A program made the translations under genes and the position numbers. Below, piece after piece: positions 38,692 through 51,829 of a stretch of DNA of 64,000 bases. The stretch is from Asterella californica. Taxonomy: Eukaryota; Streptophyta; Marchantiopsida; Marchantiales; Aytoniaceae. Every line of letters starts with the position of its first letter. Positions within the stretch are counted from its first letter, which is position 1. The notes below the pieces were generated by a model. It had not been told where the DNA came from and did not search any database. It worked only from the letters and a program-made list of their open reading frames with translations. The stretch is from contig JAYKYS010000002.1 in assembly GCA_036924285.1 (NCBI GenBank), forward strand, positions 2,914,001-2,978,000, given 5' to 3'.

Positions 38692-40527
38692 CCTGCATGT
38701 GCATAGAAGCCAAATATGCTTATAACTAGATATGTGTGGGGTGCAAACTCACATCGACGAATCGAAGTGAAGGGCACTCTTGTCCATTAATCACGGTAAC
38801 TCTTCTCACGCGACGAAGGCGAACATCTTATCCGTGAAAGCATAGGATGTTAAGTCTTGAACTTATGTTGAAAACGCGGAGTACTTGTCGCCAACTTGCA
38901 CCTCGATTGTTGACCGAATTCTTGTCACCTTTTCACCGTGTGTGCTCTTCAAAACTTTTCATGTTATGTACCGCGGATTCTTTACATTCCAACGAAGGAC
39001 ACCATGACGTGACGTGTAATGGCCATCTGCTGGTTCCCCAATTAGGGCATCTCCGCCGCAACACTAGAAACGTCCGAGTGATATCCAGTTCCTGGTCTTT
39101 GCCTTTGCCGGATCCACTCACGCGGGAGAGAAAATATGATCACATGGTTATGTCTATGGTCTAAAGTATAGCGTGAGTGCTTCGCACGACGGTTAACACT
39201 GCAGATATATACTGTGGGAAAAGACATTGCGCACACTTGAAACCACACCACGTTTATATTTGGCTGCTTGGACGTTTAGTGTGCCGGGGCATTTACCATC
39301 CCGTGATGAAGATGTTCCTATAATATACACGAAAGCTTTCCCCCGTTCGAGAGATGAAATTTCACCAAACGTGCTCGAAGAGATGCAATTCTCCCGACTA
39401 GTCCCAAAACTCTCCACTCAATCAATAAGCGTCCGAATATTTCGCCATACCTCCGATCACATACTTCGGAGTATCAAACACATGCGAGTAACGTTGGGAT
39501 CAAGCGGCGGGGGATGATGGATGGTCTATGAGATAAATCAAACATCTTCGAAGGTTTGTGTACCATGGGCCATGCATGCCGTTTCGAATGTTAGCTGCGG
39601 CAGCACGATAGTAGTTGAACGTCAGATTTCTCTTTTACTTGCGTGAGACAGTTTGCTCTTTTGCTTGTTTCTCCTCCGATTCTCTTAAATGTGATGTATG
39701 AATCATACTAATCAAACCGGACCTAAACAGTTGACATATCGATCTAAAAACTTAAACCTAATCTAAACAGCGGTAAAACAGTTGTTGCTCTAATAGGGGT
39801 GTTAAGAGAAAATATTCTCCAACGCACGAGAGAGAAAAAGTAGTAATTTTGTGTAGAATAACGACTCATTCTGGATCGTACTTGTGAATCGACCTCAACG
39901 TGCGATAGAAAAGAATTCGTAATTTTATCACGAGTAATTTGTATACAACAACGATTCATTCTGGATCGCCTGTGAATGGACACTCTTGAGTTAGATCTTT
40001 TCTCCATTCTGACCGGAGAATTAAGTACTTATAACAGTAGATTCGCCACTCCAGCAATAAACTAACAAAAGAAGTGAAACTGCGTCTTGCCGGGCGTCTT
40101 GCCAAAGTCGTAACTCCCTCCTCCCCGGGGTCCCGAATCTTCCATAAAGATTCCAACTTTGACACCCCTATAGTGGCATATAGGTTTGTCGATCAAAACT
40201 GGCATATCAGATGTTTAAACCTAAAACCGACTAAACAATGGTTGATCAATGTTCGACCCTAAAACTAGCTTTCTGAGTGTCCGAATATAGACGGGGTCGT
40301 GCGGATATCATATCAATTGTTTATCAGATGTAAGCCACTGAAAGTATAAATGAGAAAGGCAAAAATGGTTTATGAGTGTTGGGCGGTTTCCTCTATTTCA
40401 TTTTCGTGTCTCTTTGCTCATTTCGTGCCGGCCTGGACACTCGTTGGCTGCTAGCTCGAGGTTCAGGGGCTGAGGACGCGCGAGTGCCTGAGCCATGAAA
40501 TTCACTTCAGTCAGATAAGGGTACTGG

Positions 40528-40809
40528 TTACTGCGCTATCCTCCGGAGGACGATTTCAGGAGGCTTAGGCACAGCTAGCTCGTATTTGATACAATCATTT
40601 GGATGTCCAAAGATTCCAAACCCATCGTCCCTTGCTCTTTCTCGAGAAAAGAGACTTTTCTCTGCAGCAATATAACCAATTGTCCCTCCGTCGTCCTCCC
40701 GCACAATCCTCAGAGATACGAAGTCTTGCAACACAATTTGCTCCAGCACGAGCAAACAACGATAAACGAAAGGCGGGCCACTGAAGCAAGCCTGCCCTTC
40801 CTTGTACAT
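40528..40809 (-). CDS. Unassigned open frame, possible 3' exon
   Basis: Open for 93 codons and ending with GIFGHPNDC and VPKPPEIVLRRIAQ before the stop. Composition is protein-like (no low complexity), but there is no recognised domain, and an overlapping frame is also open here. It could be the last exon of an unrecognised minus-strand gene or chance. Confidence 0.2.
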   Translation of the reverse strand: MYKEGQACFSGPPFVYRCLLVLEQIVLQDFVSLRIVREDDGGTIGYIAAEKSLFSRERARDDGFGIFGHPNDCIKYELAVPKPPEIVLRRIAQ

Positions 40810-41326
40810 TTGTTACGGAGATCACGGGCAGATTTCTACCCTCCACTCCTCGGCTCTTTTCTGAGAACGATGCGCGGATGGTCACAAAAGGTCTGCAACC
40901 TTTTGTGGATTCATCGAGGTGCACAAATACTTTATTCTGCCTCTAATAGTGTAACTCGTGCATTTTTTTGCTAGAACAGGAGCTGAATCTGCAAGTCAAG
41001 CTGCTTGGCAATGCAACGTTGCATTTCTCCTTCTACTCGTTTCGACTCCCTTCTCGTGAGGCGTTTATGACGATCCAGACAACCTCCCAGAAGTTGTGGA
41101 AACTACACTATCAGACGTACACCAAACACTAAAGACTATCTAGGGGGAGCCCATGAGTTGAACGTTTCAGCACAACAAGTCTGAACCGTGAAGACACAAT
41201 TTGATAGGAAAATGTTCATCAGTCCAACATCAAAATGACATCCACCTGAATTAGGAGCACAGCTGGAGCAAGAAGACAGCTTTTGCTGTCTTGTTCCAGG
41301 AGGTCCCAGGCTCTGAATCTCATCAC

Positions 41327-42551
41327 TCAATCGCCTTCCCAAGTTTTGCCGCAAGAAGAGTTTAAACACACGAATATTAAAGCTCGTCTGGCCTCGGGCT
41401 TTTCTGGCTTCTTCTTTCTTCTCTGAATCTCCGTTCTCTTTGTTATCTCCTCAGCCCTGAGCTTCTCTTCCCATCTGGCAACTGCTTCAGGGTTTCTCTC
41501 GTCAATTTGAGACTTTCTGCGTGCTCGCAATCTCTCCTTCTTCCATCTTGCAATTTCCTCCTCCTCATCCGAATCGGAATCAAAAATTTCCTGCTCAGGA
41601 TCGGTCGGTAAAAGTACATGACTCACTGCTTCAGCAGTCAGCCGGAAAGGAGAATTCGGAGCATTTATGGTAATAAACTATGAACCACAAACAGAAGGCA
41701 TTGAGGACCATTCATGATAAGAAACCAACGTATACGTCACATTACACGAGACGTCAGAAAGATGTTGCAGAGGTTATCAGAAGGTTTGTGAAGGTTTTGA
41801 CGGATGGATATATTACCTCCCTGAGGTCAATCAGTGGGCTTTTGCTGCCTCCACTTGCTCGAGCAATATTGGGCTTGTTCTCTATCCACTCCTGTGTCAA
41901 AGGAAAACAACCCAACATCAATGTCTAGATACTGGAATGCTAAGTTCGCTTATGAACCAGCATTACGCGCATTACAATAGACATTGGCACCCAGCTCTAG
42001 CTCCCCAGACACATTCACGTTCCCAAAAGCAGAACCATGTTGGACTTACTTCGAAAAAGCCTGCTTGTCCATGTCCACAATGTGGGCAGCGGACATCTTT
42101 GGTGATCGGGATTTGTTCCGTTTCCTCCTTATCATCCGGGTACTCCTTGAAGTACACAACAGAATTATCTGGTTGTTCCTGTGTTTAGAATTCTATGTTT
42201 GAGGATGCAATGAATGATTCCATGCACAGTCGCATTATATTGAAGGGCCTCCGCCTAAAGTCAAAAGCAGTTAGTTATGATAAATGCTCATGTCTATCTG
42301 CAGTTTTTGTTTGATATAAGTGAGGTACGAACAGAAGCACACCTTGTGTCCACATTTGCTACACGCGAGCCACAACTGCACTTTCTCAAAGTCCTCTTGG
42401 TAATGCAGTAACTTTTCACTGCACGTCTCCCAGAGCCAAGAATCAGTATCAAAGTCTTGTCGGGCCTGTTTCCAAAGCTGCGTGAGAATGGGTTTCTTGG
42501 TGTAGATACATACCACTTTGGGCAAAACTTTATCTCATCCATTTCCGCCAT
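41327..42551 (-). CDS. RPB9-like zinc-ribbon protein with internal charged insertion (five exons)
   Basis: Resembles the small RNA polymerase II subunit RPB9 (RPOM/TFIIS zinc-ribbon family), which acts in start-site choice and transcript cleavage. Minus-strand exons: 42551-42514, 42418-42343, 42178-42050, 41891-41817 and 41590-41327; phases fit, giving 193 residues versus about 114 for RPB9. Ribbon 1 is complete only after splicing: MDEIKFCPKC, then LLHYQEDFEKVQLWLACSKC. Ribbon 2 begins CPHCGHGQAGFFE and ends with VCLNSSCGKTW (CX4C). Between these halves lie about 100 extra residues: an exon with EWIENKPNIARASGG, then a D/E run and a Lys/Arg/Glu-rich helix-like stretch. The exon-5 acceptor (GAGCAG|GAAATT) is the least certain junction. 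It may be a diverged RPB9 paralogue or a related elongation factor rather than the core subunit. Confidence 0.72.
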
Positions 42552-43127
42552 GCCGCTAGATTCACAGAGAGATCCAGCAAGCGAGCCTTGAACTGGAGCA
42601 AGAGAATTAGCTCCGCTCTAATAATTATCTGCAACACTTCCATTCAATAGTCGTAGCTTTTTAGTTCCAAATTCTGCAAAATGTCTTCTTCAACTTCTTC
42701 CTTCATTGATTCATCAACGTGACTTCTTCGCAGGTGATTACAGACATAACGCTCGACGAGATGCTTCATTCACGCCCTCACAAACCTCCTACTACAGGGG
42801 CGAATCGCCTCGACGACCCTAATCTTTTGTTGCTCTTTAGCTCACAACACAGCATTCCTCCGATCCCAATCCACTCTTCTTGATCGCGCAATTCAGACAT
42901 CAACCGGCGCTTTACTTCCGTTCTCGTTTCCATCTTCGATCATGCCCTCCTGCTGCTTTCCCTTCTCCATCCGCTACATATCCGAATTCTCCTTGTCTCC
43001 TCTCTAAGCGGCAGTGCTGAGGTTCTGTGAGAAGGGAGGACATGTTCTGGGAGACAAGAGCAGCTGTACCGCTGGCCGTGTAAAGGTTCTGAAAGAGAGT
43101 CGTACTGCGCGCGGAGGTGTATAGTAC

Positions 43128-43487
43128 ATGGCGACAGTGAACGTGGAGGACGAGGAATCGTCTAGGTCACGTAGCAGCGCCCGTGAAGTCGATATCTTTG
43201 CAAAGCCGCTAGAGAGTCCGGAAAGAATATGTATCAACTCCCCTTCCCGGCTAGGACGGGAACACCAGAGGCATGAAAGGCGGGGCCAAATTCGTTGTCT
43301 TTTTATTTATATCCTACAGGGTCACCAACAGAAACACAGTGAGAAGGTAAAAAGTAAAAACAACGAAAATATTTGCACCTCCTTCCATGCATCTCTGTAC
43401 GATTTTCTGGCCATTCACCTCGAAAGAATTTTATGGACGTTTCCGGTATACTGTAAGGGGGCAGGGTGTACCATAAAAGACGAATGA
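43128..43487 (+). CDS. Unassigned open frame divergent from the RPB9-like gene
   Basis: ATG-initiated, 119 codons, starting MATVNVEDEESSRSRSSAR and turning AT-rich and repetitive after about codon 60. The first part could be a real short coding exon transcribed away from the RPB9-like gene 580 bp to the left. No domain is recognised. Confidence 0.2.
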   Translation: MATVNVEDEESSRSRSSAREVDIFAKPLESPERICINSPSRLGREHQRHERRGQIRCLFIYILQGHQQKHSEKVKSKNNENICTSFHASLYDFLAIHLERILWTFPVYCKGAGCTIKDE

Positions 43488-46400
43488 GAATTCTCACAAA
43501 GTGGTCAGAGATTCTAGTGCCGGTCAAACTTTAGGGTTTATGTTCTTGAAGTGTTCTCGCTCGTAAATGCTATGTGTAAGATAAGAGTCCTTGTAGAGAT
43601 AATGGGTGGTTTCTTTCTACAAAAGTTATTCCACACAATCATAACATCGAAAACATCAGACCTGCTCCAAGCTTCTTCAGTACTCTGGTCCGAAGATGAC
43701 ATATGAACCTCTTGTAAATTGACCTTGAGCTTCTATATAATATTTTTTGTTTTGTACCAAAGACTTTTTTCGTTACTAATACGTGTCTACATCACACATA
43801 CACGTTAGTAATAACTCTTGGATACAAACAACAAAAATAGTTATAAGAGAGATGTTTCTCACATGTCAATAATGGTGACTATTTTTTGATTGATGTCGTG
43901 GGTAATATCAGAGATTATTATGTCAATTTGTCTAGTTGTAAGACTATGTCTTTCTTGAACTAGTTGCCTTTGTGTTGATCATGGTCACTGATCATCTCGG
44001 TCATCCAGTTGTTGGACGCACTTATAAAAGATTTTGGCTCATTGTAATAATTTCTAACAAATCTTATGATAATCAACATACAAGATCACGCTTGCACCTC
44101 TAGTTAACAACATTAGCTTCAGACCCTTTACATCTGGTTGAACATATCATTTCATCCAAAGGAAAAATAGACTAACGTGCAAAGGGGTTTTTTATCCAAT
44201 CCATAAACTCTCTATAGCACTACACCATCCAACAACATGACATTTATCGCTCTGGAAGTAAAACTAATGTGACTATTTAGGCACATTAGTACTCTTGAAG
44301 TATCGTTGCCTCCAACATGCTTGATCTGAGATGTAGCTCAACTCGGCACATATGGTGCTAAACTTCAATTGCCATCATTGAAGATAAATCTTGATCACTA
44401 GTGGGAGGTAACAAAGGATGCATCATATTGTATAAACTTCACAGAGAAGATACCATAGAATGCAATAATCTTACTTTGATTTCACAATCTGTACTCAATC
44501 TTCGTGTGCTCTATAGGCTCGTCCTCCCGTCCATCAACAAGAGATACGTTAGATTCAAGATGGTTCTAACTATCTCAAACTATGTGATTGTTATAATCTA
44601 ACCACATACCCTCAAAAGTTTCATTATCTTCTTTGTATCACGGACCGATGTGTACATGAAATCTGAATTTTAAAGTTCTACAAGATGGTTCTAGTATACA
44701 TATCAAACCAAAAAGAGCAAAAAGTGACTTCTAGATCTTATTCAATTTGAATTTTTGTTCTCGTTGCACCAAGTGGTAGAGCTCGTTAGTATACTTCTTG
44801 CAATCATTTCATTTGCTTCGTTTGGATATTTAGTTGCAAAGTTATTGACTTCAAAAGATGAAAGAGTCAAGTTAAACTAGCAACTACATTTAGTGTAATA
44901 ATTTGAATACTGTTACTCCAGTATAATGCTTATGACACCATTTCATGAAGAGTTAAAATTTGAAGGTTGAAGGTTTGAAGGTTGAATTTGAAGGTTGTTA
45001 TAGTAATACTTACTGAAGGACCATTCTTTGTTATTTTAATGAATATAATAATAGAAAAATCTATCAAGAGCTGATTTTGATCGACTATATAACAAACATC
45101 ATCTTTGTTGTTCAGTCAATATATAACAATAGAGGCACTACGCACAATCAAACTCTGTCACTGAGAACTTAATACTTAAAACAAATAAAACATTAAGATC
45201 TATGAAATGTTAACAAACTATGACCCACTTAGATTAAACTGTTGAAGACAAAGAAAGATCACATGTTTAGTGTTATTTATACTAAATTCTATTTTTAACT
45301 TTAATATTATTATCAACAATGATACATGTCCATATTATTAAAAGCACAATGAAATTATGTTCGTAATACTAAATGCAGTTGTCAATGTAGATCTTGATTA
45401 CGGAAGAGGGTGATTGAGTATTAGCAACCATTGGTGTTATTGTAAAGACGCAAAGGGTATGTTTATTCATAATCTAAGTTAAATGGATATATTGTGAGTC
45501 TAACATAAAGACATAATTTAATGAACTTAGAATTATTAGTAAGAAGTTAGTTATAACTATATATGATAAAAATTATATTTTTTATCTAAATAATTTAAGA
45601 AAGTATCAAATTAGTCATGACTTGCTAGAGTCAGCTCTGTTAAACTTAATTGTACCTTTGGACATAATTCATATATTTAATAAATAGTGAGCATTGTCTT
45701 ATCTGCTCCTATGAAGAGTTGAAAGGAGATAGAAAATGTCTTTTTAAGTTGAAGTTACATTTTGTTTGATATGGTGTTAGTAATGATATTTGTGAGTACT
45801 AGAAACAATAGAGATTGCAACAATAAATTGATAATCATCCTTCATCGTGAAGCCTCGTAGTCCAACCCCCGTCGTGGGTTCAACTGAGTGACTTGTTGAG
45901 ACTCATTTTGCATGATAGCCTGCTCGTAGAGAGTATGTATCGAGAGGTAAAATTGAACATTGACTAGAGAGAAGGAGCACTGACAATAGTGTCGTTGGGA
46001 GGAGTGATATTGAATATCGCTGTTGAAGTCTACAAGGAGTTGCAAAAGAAGTGGTTGTAGTTGTAGTGGTAGCTGAAAGAGAGACAATATCATAAGAGAG
46101 AAAGAAACGGTTAGTGATAATACATGCTGCTATGAGCTCTGCTGTGAAGGAGCGAAGATTTGACAGAGGTCTTGGATGTAAAGAGACAATAAGACAAAGA
46201 GTTTTTACAAGGGACAACTACATCGAGAATTGTGAATGAGATGGTGTCCAAGTGAAAGAGAGGACCACCCGAAATCAGGCTCAAAGAATGGCTGAGGCTA
46301 GCTTATCATTATTGTGTTCACAACGTTGTTATGATATTTTTCAATAAAGATAGTGTAAGATTTCAAAATGTGAGAATTTTGAACTTTTGAACTGTCGATT

Positions 46401-47285
46401 GTATAGTATGAAAAATCGAGAGGTGAAGTGTATGATGTATGAACTTAACATCATCTCATATAGTTTAATGGTGTATTATCGCCAAAGTCATCGAAGATGA
46501 ACCCTTAAGTGACAAACAAACATATCCAAATTCGACATCATTCGATCAATCAAAATCAGAACAATGATTATTTGGAAAGAAGACTATACAAAGTTTAATT
46601 TGTTGATTACGAATATGAAGAGAATTTGCTTGTATGGAGACTTTTTCGTCAGTTTTTTTTCACGCACCTACTGCCTTGTTGAGCCAACGGAAGCTCTTGC
46701 TCAGTAGATCATGAAACTCACAACGCTAACCTGCAAACCACAACCACACGTTAGCGTTCATGCACCACTTACCTCTACCCTGTTTGGTCCGGACCGAAGC
46801 TGAACCGTCTTCTTAACTCTCAAGCTCAACATTCCAGAAGTCTCGATCTAGACTAAGCTAGGTCGGTCTCAAAACAAAAGCAAGTCACAACGTGACTTGG
46901 GCCGGACTTCCCATAAAGTCCAAGGTCATAAACGATGTTTCCAGCACACCTAGCGGTCCAACTACCCGTGATGTCTGTTTGGGTCCAGGCTCCCGAATAG
47001 TGGTCAAATGTACCGTCTCGTTCTAGTCTTGCCCCAACCCTTGGATTGTTCACAAGTCCAAACATCCACGTCTAGACTGTACCGCACCTTGGTACTGGTC
47101 CAACCATCACCTCATGCCCCAAGAGTCGTCTGTCAAACTCTCAAGTCGGATGACTCATCCTAGCCCACCCAAGCATCAAATCCTCTTCATATATACTTCT
47201 GAGGATTGGCGACACCGCCCTCCTCTTTGATCCTTGAAAATTACACCACAATCCGATCACATGATCGGTCATAATTCTCAGCTCT

Positions 47286-47417
47286 AATGTCTGTTTGAGG
47301 AGTTCTTGATATCTTTCGTTGAAACCTTACCAATGATATCTTAGTGTCTCCAATGTCAGTCCGAGGAGTTCTTGATATCATTGGAAAGCCTCCGCTGAAA
47401 TCTTTCCAATGATAGCT
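47286..47417. repeat. Imperfect tandem duplication, 66 bp units
   Basis: Units start at 47286 and 47352 and share GAGGAGTTCTTGATATC and (T/C)CAATGATA. Within each unit the GATATCATTGG / CCAATGATATC type words also form inverted pairs. Confidence 0.65.
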
Positions 47418-47769
47418 TACGCACCTCGAGATCTTACCTTGAGCTCCGTCCACAACTCAAAACGTCACTGGAGCTCCAACACTTAATATTTTTTTTGAGA
47501 AACCGTGGTCTAGTGTCATATTGAGACCTTATGATTCGGACTAGCATTTGACTAACGTCTGTCTGCGCTACATCCATATCTCGGTCCGCTTGGACTCATG
47601 TCTCAGACCCATATCTTAGACTTGCATTTCAGTCTGTTTTCATACTGGTTCCCTTAGGTCAATAGTGGTATGATCGTCTTGAGATAGACCCTTACGTCTT
47701 AAACCAATGTTCCAACTTTGGTTGAGAGAATCATTTAGGGTTCATCTGTTCTTGACTCCCCGGCCAAAC

Positions 47770-47806
47770 CTTTAAGTCCTACTCGCAGCACAAGTAGGAC
47801 TTAAAG
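47770..47806. repeat. Perfect 14-bp inverted repeat (hairpin)
   Basis: CTTTAAGTCCTACT, a 9-base loop, then AGTAGGACTTAAAG. No T-run follows and no gene is adjacent. Confidence 0.8.
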
Positions 47807-48960
47807 ACAGAAGTCCACTAAGGTTATGTTGTTCGCGTTTGCTTATGATCTTGAGATTGAAGGTCGTGACATTTTGTTCATTAGTAACATATTGTTGCTT
47901 CTTTTTTTGAGATCAATGGACAAAGCTCTTCGTTCAATGTCAACTCGATCAAAGAGTTTTCATCTATGTATAGATACCGATTGGAAGTGTATTGGATTAT
48001 TATGTTATCAGTCACGACTAAGGATGAGCCATAAGGATCGATCTATATCAATTTTTTGGGTTAATCAACTTTTTCATGAATCTTCAAGAAGGAACTCCAA
48101 ACTGCTTGATCATCGTATTGTTGGGATCAAAGGGGTTAGATCTTCATGTATGAGAAGATGAATCTCGTATCGGATCATCAGTTTTATTTGCGTGCTTGTC
48201 TTTCAGTGACAAGCAGAAGGTTCTTAAGGTTCGGAAAAAAATAGAGATATCTTGACGATTGAAATTCAGATCCGAAACTTCTAAGAGTCAAACAGAGTGA
48301 AGAGAGAAGATCCGGTCAACATTTGAAGATCAATTGACAAAAGAAAAAACTTTTAGATAGATCTTTTAGATATTTTTATTACAATTTTTATGTATTTTGA
48401 CTTCAAGAGTTCCAACACTTCATGTGTAGCTTGTAGATAACTTGCTTACAAAAAAACTTATACATAGAAGATTTTTATTTAAGTTTTAAATTGTGTGACT
48501 TTGTTGCAAAATATTTTGTTAACAAAAGGATGTTTTTCTTACTTTGAGCTACACTTCACCAATTTTTGCTTTAGACTTGGTGCAGACATTCATCTAGGGA
48601 CTCGAGTGTAAATTACATATTGTTGTTTATAGGTTTTTGCTCATAGGAAAAGATTTAGAAGTGTACATAAATGAAAGTTCACATATTTCAGAAAGTTTGT
48701 TGTTGTGGAGAATGAGACACATGATAGTTTCTGAGTCAACCTGAGGTTTTTTAAATCTTGAATACACTTTGCATAAGATATGATGATGATTTGTGACTCC
48801 TTCCACAACAAAGTTAGACAATATCCTTCCCCACAATCTTGTACAGTAGCCAACTCATCAGGATATAGCCCATAAGTGGAGTCGGGGCTGATACATTGCT
48901 GAGAGAATAAGTCCGGGACAGTAATTATAGAACTGCATTATTTCCAGAGGACTTAATTAA

Positions 48961-48994
48961 TGTTCTAACGGTTTTCGTCGGAAAGGTTAGAACA
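48961..48994. repeat. Hairpin with repeat-family stem
   Basis: TGTTCTAAC and GTTAGAACA pair perfectly around an inner GGTTTTC-gtc-GGAAAGG. The inner part matches the hairpin of the repeat at 7218-7240, so this is probably a relic of the same family. Confidence 0.55.
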
Positions 48995-49590
48995 TTACTT
49001 AATATTCACTCACTTCGAAGTGTACATGGGTGAATATTCTCTTTGTGTATGTGTCTCAACAAGATCCAATGCATGATGTAGCGGGTTTAGGAGTCTAATA
49101 GAACATTGAGTATCTTAATAACTTCTATAGTATTGGATCGTATCTTAACATGTTGGAGGATAATTCTCATAGCGTCTCATGACCATTTGGACAAGTGTAA
49201 ATGTTGTCACATGTTAAGTTATTATCCAAAAAAAAAAACACCTAGTAAACCATTTCTAAAACCAATCACTCTTACCATGACATTTACGAACTAAATTAGA
49301 TCAACCCTAGTCAAAACTAAAAGCCTCTCGAAAATATTATACTTTGAGATTTGCAAAACAGATGACATCACCATAGCCTAATAAATTTGCATACCATTTA
49401 TAAAACTAATGACTTACCGAAAATCATCTATTTTATCATTTACAAAATAAATGAGATAAAGGTAACCTTTCAAATTTGCACACAATTTACAGAACTAAAC
49501 ACTTGTAGAAATTCTCTGGAAGGGGTTGACACCGTCCCCTGACAGCCGGGCAGTACACTACAGCCGGGCCACATGCCTCGCTGCCGTGTA

Positions 49591-49612
49591 CTCTTGGGCA
49601 GCTGCCCAAGAG
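49591..49612. repeat. 22-bp perfect palindrome
   Basis: CTCTTGGGCAG followed directly by CTGCCCAAGAG with no loop. It lies in a short GC-rich patch that also holds two direct copies of ACAGCCGGGC. Confidence 0.8.
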
Positions 49613-51829
49613 CGCCATAGTTTCAAAATTTCAAAGTTGCGTGTTATGTTTCCTGTCTATGGTGGAGAGTCTTTTACAAGCGAGTTGATTGTGATAAAAA
49701 ACGAAAAATGTTTTATGTTTTCTCGTAAACATAAACTAGCTGCACTCTTTGGATTGAAATAATTGAAATCGATCTTAGCTCAATCAAAATTCGGATGGTA
49801 ACCTTTTCCTAGTGCACAACTTCCCTGGGGTTGCCCAGATATCTAAGAGCACTAAACACGATTACGAAACAGTGGGAGTCCGGGTAACCCAAACCCCTTG
49901 TATTAGGAGATGGAGATTAAAAGAGAGAACTGCCACCCCTAATGTGCACTCGACTGAAAATTAATTGAAAATTTTCAAATCGATGTCTGTGAGAGTAGAA
50001 ATAACTAGAGATCGACAGTCCAATTTTCCTTACAACAGTCATGATACAATGATTATAATAGTATGGTGCCATGTCACATGAAGAAATGCTCACGTGTCTG
50101 TTAGAGTTAAATTAAATAGATTTAAATATCTATTTTACTTATAATATTTGTTAGTTCTCAATTGTCTTTTAGAGATAGTTAAATCACACATGAGTATTCC
50201 ATGTAAAGGGGGTGTTAAAGCAAGATTTAAGCTTTGTTATGTCACGTGGTATTTTTGTTTCATACTTCAGTATAATGCATGTTATATCTAAAATCGACTA
50301 TCTCCCGAAGTGGGTGATATAAAATATGAAATAAGAAAAGATATCTCTGACACGAGTCACATAAGAAAGACACGAGTAAAACACGAGTCCCATATTCAAA
50401 GATAAACGTGATTTAATTTCAAACTCAATTGTTTCCATAAATAAACGCATAATATTCACTTCATTTCTTTTCTTCGGGATATCCAACTCCGCTACCCGTG
50501 AATAAGAAAGAGGTGACTTGAAAATCCGATAGATTAATACAGAGTACTTTAACTTTCTACCTTTTCACTTGACAAGGTGAATTCTCAATATTAAATATTT
50601 TATAAAATATTTTTATAGTTATCGATTCTAAAAACCAAAGAGGAAAAAGAATATGTTGTCGTGTAGCGAAATGAATGGAGTCGTGGTGAAAATAAAAAGA
50701 AGAGGAGAATTAGCGAGAAAAGACTGAGTCCTTGTGGAAACCGGAAAAAGAAAAAAGGGATAGGTAAGATATATCGCTAACGCATAGCACGCTATTCCAT
50801 TGCAACCGGAGCTCCTTGTTATGTAGCATATCAAATACATGAAAATGGTATTACAATCGCCTACTAGTATAGCAACCGGACGAGAGCACAGCAACAGGAA
50901 GCAGGATAAGATAATACAGTTTAGTAGAGGATACATTCGGCACGTAGGTTGGTATGCTTCAAATGTGTCAGCGCTCCGAACAACCGCCAAGAGAGAGGCA
51001 AACGGCTACCAAAATGACCAAATGCGCGTCGAAAGGAAAGGGAGAACCGGCTCCCAACGAAAACGACTGGAGGTGCGGTGTTGTAGGCAAAAACTAGACG
51101 GCGAGGGAAAGCGGGGTGAAAGGAAGGCAAACGAAGGGAAGGGAAGGGACGGGACGGGACGGCGTGGAAAGAAATGGATGTAGTCCGAATGAAACGTCAT
51201 CCCTATGGCCGCCTGGTCTCATGTTGTTGGGAGACGCATTTATGGAAGGGAAGCGCTTGCGTGCAGGCAGGCAGGCAGGCGCACGTACCTGCGAGTCGGC
51301 AGCAGAAGCACGTGAATCGAGAAATTTCTTTCACGAAAGTCTGTTTTCAGGCTGACAGAAGACGACAAACGGAGCAAAAGTGGGAATGTTAATGACTGCG
51401 TGATGATTGTGTGTCCCGGATCCACATCTCGATCCGATCGACTGTTCCAGCTATCGATCGACATTACCGAAGTACACACCTGCTATCCATTCTATTTCTC
51501 GAATTCTTATCCATCTTAGATGCAACAACCGCGGTCGAACTAAACTGTCCATAGAGTGCTGCGCTTGGTCTCTGTTGTTCGAAGAGATCGGGCGTTACCG
51601 AGCATTTCATTCAGGACCTGCGTGGATCAAGAAAGGGGTACGGCTCGGCTTAGCCGGCCCCGAGTGGGCTGGGCTTGGCTGTACCTCGACAAAGGGCTTA
51701 AAACTTTTTCCTTCTCGTGCTTACTATCTCGCCTGGCCATGTTGAAGTTCGCAACGTTGCTAAGAGATGGATTGCCCGCTTGCAGGATTCAGGCATTAGA
51801 AAGACATTGCAAGTTGAGTGTTTCCACGC

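Larger units (their letters stand above)
38515..41326. other. Intergenic region between PhzF and the RPB9-like gene
   Basis: PhzF 3' flank with an exact 30-bp tandem repeat, then mixed-composition DNA. Two related segments around 39840 and 39950 repeat AACGA(C/T)TCATTCTGGATCG. No gene recognised apart from an uncertain open frame at 40528-40809. Confidence 0.5.
42552..51829. other. Long intergenic region up to GLTP
   Basis: No recognised gene in about 9 kb. Mostly AT-rich, with hairpins or palindromes at 47770, 48961 and 49591 and a 66-bp tandem repeat at 47286. From about 50990 the sequence becomes GC- and purine-rich, with GGGAA/GGGAC runs near 51130 and GCAGGCAGGCAGGC near 51265. This is consistent with the GLTP promoter and leader. 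Confidence 0.5.

Noticed and set aside
45852..45900. tRNA-like string with GGGTTCAAC
   Set aside because: No cloverleaf could be folded around it: acceptor and D arms are missing.
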